Shown: positions 61,438 to 64,000 of the stretch, in pieces | Numbering within the stretch: position 1 is the stretch's first letter | How the letters are laid out: the number at the start of each line of letters is the position of its first letter | DNA from: Pseudomonas sp. R28(2017) | GTDB lineage: Bacteria; Pseudomonadota; Gammaproteobacteria; Pseudomonadales; Pseudomonadaceae | Direction: 5' to 3' | DNA: 64,000 nt | NCBI RefSeq assembly: GCF_002112505.1 | Contig: NZ_NEHW01000007.1 | Location: 124,001-188,000 of the forward strand | Position numbers and translations under genes: made by a program | Notes under the pieces: generated by a model | What the model was told of the DNA's origin: nothing | Databases searched by the model: none | The model's input: the letters and a program-made list of their open reading frames with translations, nothing else

Positions 61438-61914
61438 ACAAGTCTCCAGGCGCCGAGCAGGCACCTGCAAACCTCGAACTCAGGGGTTCAAGCCTTCGCA
61501 AGCCCTGGCGACAGCGCGCTCAGTGCCAATTTACAAGTTCGCGGTGAACTGAAACTGGGAAGGTCCATTGAAGTGATTCTCGTAAAACCGCACATGCGGC
61601 GCGACGGATGATAGCCATCACAGCTGGCAAGGTCTGCCCCTCAGGCAGCATTTCAGACGCGTCCTACAAACAGTCGAAAAACCCTCTCTGACCACCGTCC
61701 AGACACATCTTCATTCCCTCGCCGCGCCAGCGGTGTAGAATCGGGCTATTCATCGCCAGTCATCCCCGGCGGGTTTATGAGCTCTGGCCAAGCACGCGGC
61801 GATCCCGCGCAGTCTTCGGCCCCATCCGTGCCAGTGGCAACCGGCCTGCGGTACAAAGGACAAGAGAAGCTCACTCCCCTTTTTGTGACCTGATTAAGCC
61901 GCCAGGAGTGTTTC
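61438..61914. other. Gene-free region upstream of ilvD
   Basis: This 477-bp divergent gap shows no coding sequence I believe. A TAGAAT at 61736-61741 is a possible -10 box for ilvD, with a weak -35. The stretch before the ATG ends in CCAGGAGTGTTTC, a good ribosome-binding site. No leader peptide with a valine, leucine or isoleucine run and no clear attenuator hairpin is visible. Confidence 0.5.
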
Positions 61915-63756
61915 ATGCCTGATTATCGTTCCAAGACTTCCACCCAAGGCCGCAACATGGCCGGCGCTCGTGCCCTGTGGCGCGCCACCGGGATGAAGGA
62001 CGAAGACTTCAAGAAACCGATCATCGCCATCGCCAACTCGTTCACCCAGTTCGTCCCAGGCCATGTGCACCTGAAGGACCTGGGCCAGCTGGTCGCCCGC
62101 GAAATCGAACGCGCCGGTGGCGTGGCCAAGGAATTCAACACCATCGCGGTCGACGACGGCATCGCCATGGGCCACGACGGCATGCTGTACTCGCTGCCAA
62201 GCCGCGAGATCATCGCCGACGCCGTCGAGTACATGGTCAACGCCCACTGCGCCGATGCCATCGTCTGCATCTCCAACTGCGACAAGATCACCCCCGGCAT
62301 GCTGATGGCTGCCCTGCGCCTGAACATCCCGGTGATCTTCGTTTCCGGCGGCCCGATGGAAGCCGGCAAGACCAAGCTGGCCAGCCACGGCCTGGACCTG
62401 GTCGACGCCATGGTCATCGCCGCTGACTCCACCGCCTCCGATGAGAAAGTCGCCGAGTACGAGCGCAGCGCCTGCCCGACCTGCGGTTCGTGCTCCGGCA
62501 TGTTCACCGCCAACTCGATGAACTGCCTGACCGAAGCCTTGGGCCTCGCCCTGCCAGGCAACGGCTCGACCCTGGCCACGCACGCCGACCGCGAGCAGCT
62601 GTTCCTCACCGCCGGCCGCACCATCGTCGAGCTGTGCAAGCGCTACTACCAGGAAAACGACGAGTCGGTGCTGCCGCGCAGCATCGCCAATTTCAAGGCG
62701 TTCGAGAACGCCATGATGCTCGACATCGCCATGGGCGGTTCGACCAACACCATCCTGCACCTGCTGGCTGCAGCCCAGGAAGGTGAAGTCGAGTTCGACC
62801 TGCGCGACATCGATCGCCTGTCGCGCAAGGTGCCGCAACTGTGCAAGGTGGCGCCGAACATCCAGAAGTACCACATGGAAGACGTGCACCGCGCTGGCGG
62901 CATCTTCAGCATCCTCGGTTCGCTGGCCCGTGGCGGCCTGCTGCACACCGACCTGCCGACCGTGCACAGCCGCAGCATGGAAGAGGCCATCGCCAAGTGG
63001 GATATCACCCAGACCGATGACGAAGCCGTGCACACCTTCTTCAAGGCAGGCCCGGCCGGTATCCCGACCCAGACCGCGTTCAGCCAGTCGACCCGCTGGG
63101 AAACCCTCGACGACGACCGTGAAAACGGCTGCATCCGCAGCTTCGAGCACGCCTACTCGCAAGAAGGCGGCCTGGCTGTGCTGTACGGCAACATCGCCCT
63201 GGACGGCTGCGTGGTGAAAACCGCCGGCGTCGACGAGTCGATCCACGTGTTCGAAGGCACCGCGAAGATCTTCGAGAGCCAGGACAGCGCCGTGCGCGGC
63301 ATCCTCGCCGACGAAGTGAAGGCCGGCGACATCGTGATCATCCGTTACGAAGGCCCGAAAGGCGGCCCGGGCATGCAAGAGATGCTCTACCCGACCTCGT
63401 ACCTGAAGTCCAAGGGCCTGGGCAAGGCCTGCGCCCTGCTCACCGACGGCCGCTTCTCGGGCGGCACCTCGGGCCTGTCGATCGGCCACGCCTCGCCGGA
63501 AGCCGCTGCTGGCGGCGCCATCGGCCTGGTGCGCGACGGCGACAAGGTGCTGATCGACATCCCCAACCGTTCGATCAACCTGCTGGTCAGCGACGAAGAG
63601 CTGGCACACCGGCGCATCGAGCAGGACAAAAAAGGCTGGAAACCGGCTGAAGTGCGCCCGCGCAAGGTAACGACTGCGCTGAAGGCCTATGCCTTGCTGG
63701 CGACCAGTGCCGACAAAGGTGCTGTGCGTAACAAGGCGATGCTGGAAGGGCTTTGA
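61915..63756 (+). CDS. ilvD: Dihydroxy-acid dehydratase
   Basis: A 613-residue Fe-S dehydratase for valine, leucine, isoleucine and pantothenate synthesis, converting 2,3-dihydroxy acids to 2-oxo acids. Cluster and active-site motifs: [13 protein letters not shown] and [19 protein letters not shown]; Mg/substrate loop with [21 protein letters not shown] near the C-terminus. Normal length for the family. The ATG at 61915 has an AGGAG site. A terminator and REP doublet follow. Confidence 0.97.
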   Translation: MPDYRSKTSTQGRNMAGARALWRATGMKDEDFKKPIIAIANSFTQFVPGHVHLKDLGQLVAREIERAGGVAKEFNTIAVDDGIAMGHDGMLYSLPSREIIADAVEYMVNAHCADAIVCISNCDKITPGMLMAALRLNIPVIFVSGGPMEAGKTKLASHGLDLVDAMVIAADSTASDEKVAEYERSACPTCGSCSGMFTANSMNCLTEALGLALPGNGSTLATHADREQLFLTAGRTIVELCKRYYQENDESVLPRSIANFKAFENAMMLDIAMGGSTNTILHLLAAAQEGEVEFDLRDIDRLSRKVPQLCKVAPNIQKYHMEDVHRAGGIFSILGSLARGGLLHTDLPTVHSRSMEEAIAKWDITQTDDEAVHTFFKAGPAGIPTQTAFSQSTRWETLDDDRENGCIRSFEHAYSQEGGLAVLYGNIALDGCVVKTAGVDESIHVFEGTAKIFESQDSAVRGILADEVKAGDIVIIRYEGPKGGPGMQEMLYPTSYLKSKGLGKACALLTDGRFSGGTSGLSIGHASPEAAAGGAIGLVRDGDKVLIDIPNRSINLLVSDEELAHRRIEQDKKGWKPAEVRPRKVTTALKAYALLATSADKGAVRNKAMLEGL

Positions 63757-63780
63757 GGCTCTGAAAGCATGAACGAAGAA

Positions 63781-63806
63781 CCGGCGCCTTGGGCGCCGGT
63801 TTTTTT
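63781..63806 (+). terminator. Intrinsic terminator of ilvD
   Basis: CCGGCGCC and GGCGCCGG form a strong stem followed by seven T, 25 bases after the ilvD stop. Confidence 0.9.
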
Positions 63807-63815
63807 ATGCATTTA

Positions 63816-63961
63816 CCGGCCCTTTCGCGGGCAAGCCCGCTCCCACAGGGACCGCGCCAGACTCTAGAAATTGAGCAAGACAGTTGCTCCCACAGGTTTT
63901 GCACAGAATTCAGCACCTGTGCATGACCTGTGGGAGCGGGCTTGCCCGCGAAAGGGCCGGT
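63816..63961. repeat. REP doublet 18 with an inserted half-core
   Basis: Inverted REP pair between ilvD and the convergent gene at the window end. A third partial piece (TTGCTCCCACAGG, near 63884) sits between the two full copies, suggesting a decayed or rearranged third copy. Confidence 0.8.
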
Positions 63962-63977
63962 ACAGATATCACCAGGC

Positions 63978-64000
63978 TTACTGGATCTGCTCCGGCGTCA
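63978..64000 (-). CDS. 3' end of an unidentified gene (partial)
   Basis: On the minus strand the last codons read Thr-Pro-Glu-Gln-Ile-Gln and a TAA (63978-63980). The rest lies beyond the window. Its position, converging on the REP doublet after ilvD, supports a real gene, but the product cannot be named. Confidence 0.45.

Overview
The window looks like chromosome from a Pseudomonas of the P. putida group. Coding regions are GC-rich and densely packed. Twenty inverted doublets of a REP-type palindrome (core TTCGCGGGCAAGCCCGCTCC, plus two variants) sit between genes. Gene order matches, from memory, the betaine/carnitine region of P. putida (gbcAB, soxBDAG, dgcAB, gbdR, choXWV, hisBHAF).

Layout. 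1-4.6 kb: glutathione transferase, retropepsin-like protease, acyltransferase, APC permease, DUF2780 protein. 4.7-8.05 kb: an AT-richer accessory island with three orphan RHS-core genes or pieces, two small Pseudomonas-type genes (DUF6124-like, DUF3077-like) and a structured RNA candidate. 8.05-17.1 kb: fdhA, purU, soxGADB and glyA. 17.4-23.1 kb: ltaE, two chemoreceptors, zapA and its coiled-coil partner. 23.2-25.9 kb: divergent gbcB/gbcA. 26-28.6 kb: a second RHS island with two overlapping RHS-core genes, a 570-bp array of DnaA-box-containing repeats and a degenerate cold-shock gene. 28.7-36.5 kb: etfBA-dgcBA, a DUF5943-like gene and a dipeptidase-family gene. 36.8-42.5 kb: an LprI-like gene and the carnitine operon with its regulator (cdhR, caiX-cdhC-cdhA-cdhB). 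42.6-49.1 kb: gbdR, sdaA, choXWV. 49.2-52.3 kb: hisFA-DUF2164-hisHB. 52.4-64 kb: OFA-type transporter, asmA-like gene, mutY-yggX, tRNA-Phe, ppk2, rlmI-like gene, half-size MgtE-like gene, ilvD.

How the genes work together. Carnitine (CaiX, CdhA, CdhC, CdhB) and imported choline/betaine (ChoXWV) feed glycine betaine. GbcAB demethylates it to dimethylglycine, DgcAB with its own ETF to sarcosine, and SoxBDAG to glycine. GlyA and SdaA carry glycine through serine to pyruvate. FdhA and PurU handle the one-carbon by-products. GbdR and CdhR are the likely regulators. Choline oxidation to betaine (betAB) is not in the window.

Most unusual: (1) four composite repeats at 27.7-28.27 kb with fixed internal geometry, each pairing TTGATC motifs with a DnaA box; (2) a conserved ~20-bp element upstream of four RHS-core genes and the cold-shock-like gene; (3) an RHS tail with a caspase-like His/Cys pair split by a slip in a seven-A run; (4) a long-stem RNA candidate at 6.0-6.1 kb; (5) tandem CGAC half-sites at ~21-bp spacing in betaine-catabolic promoters.
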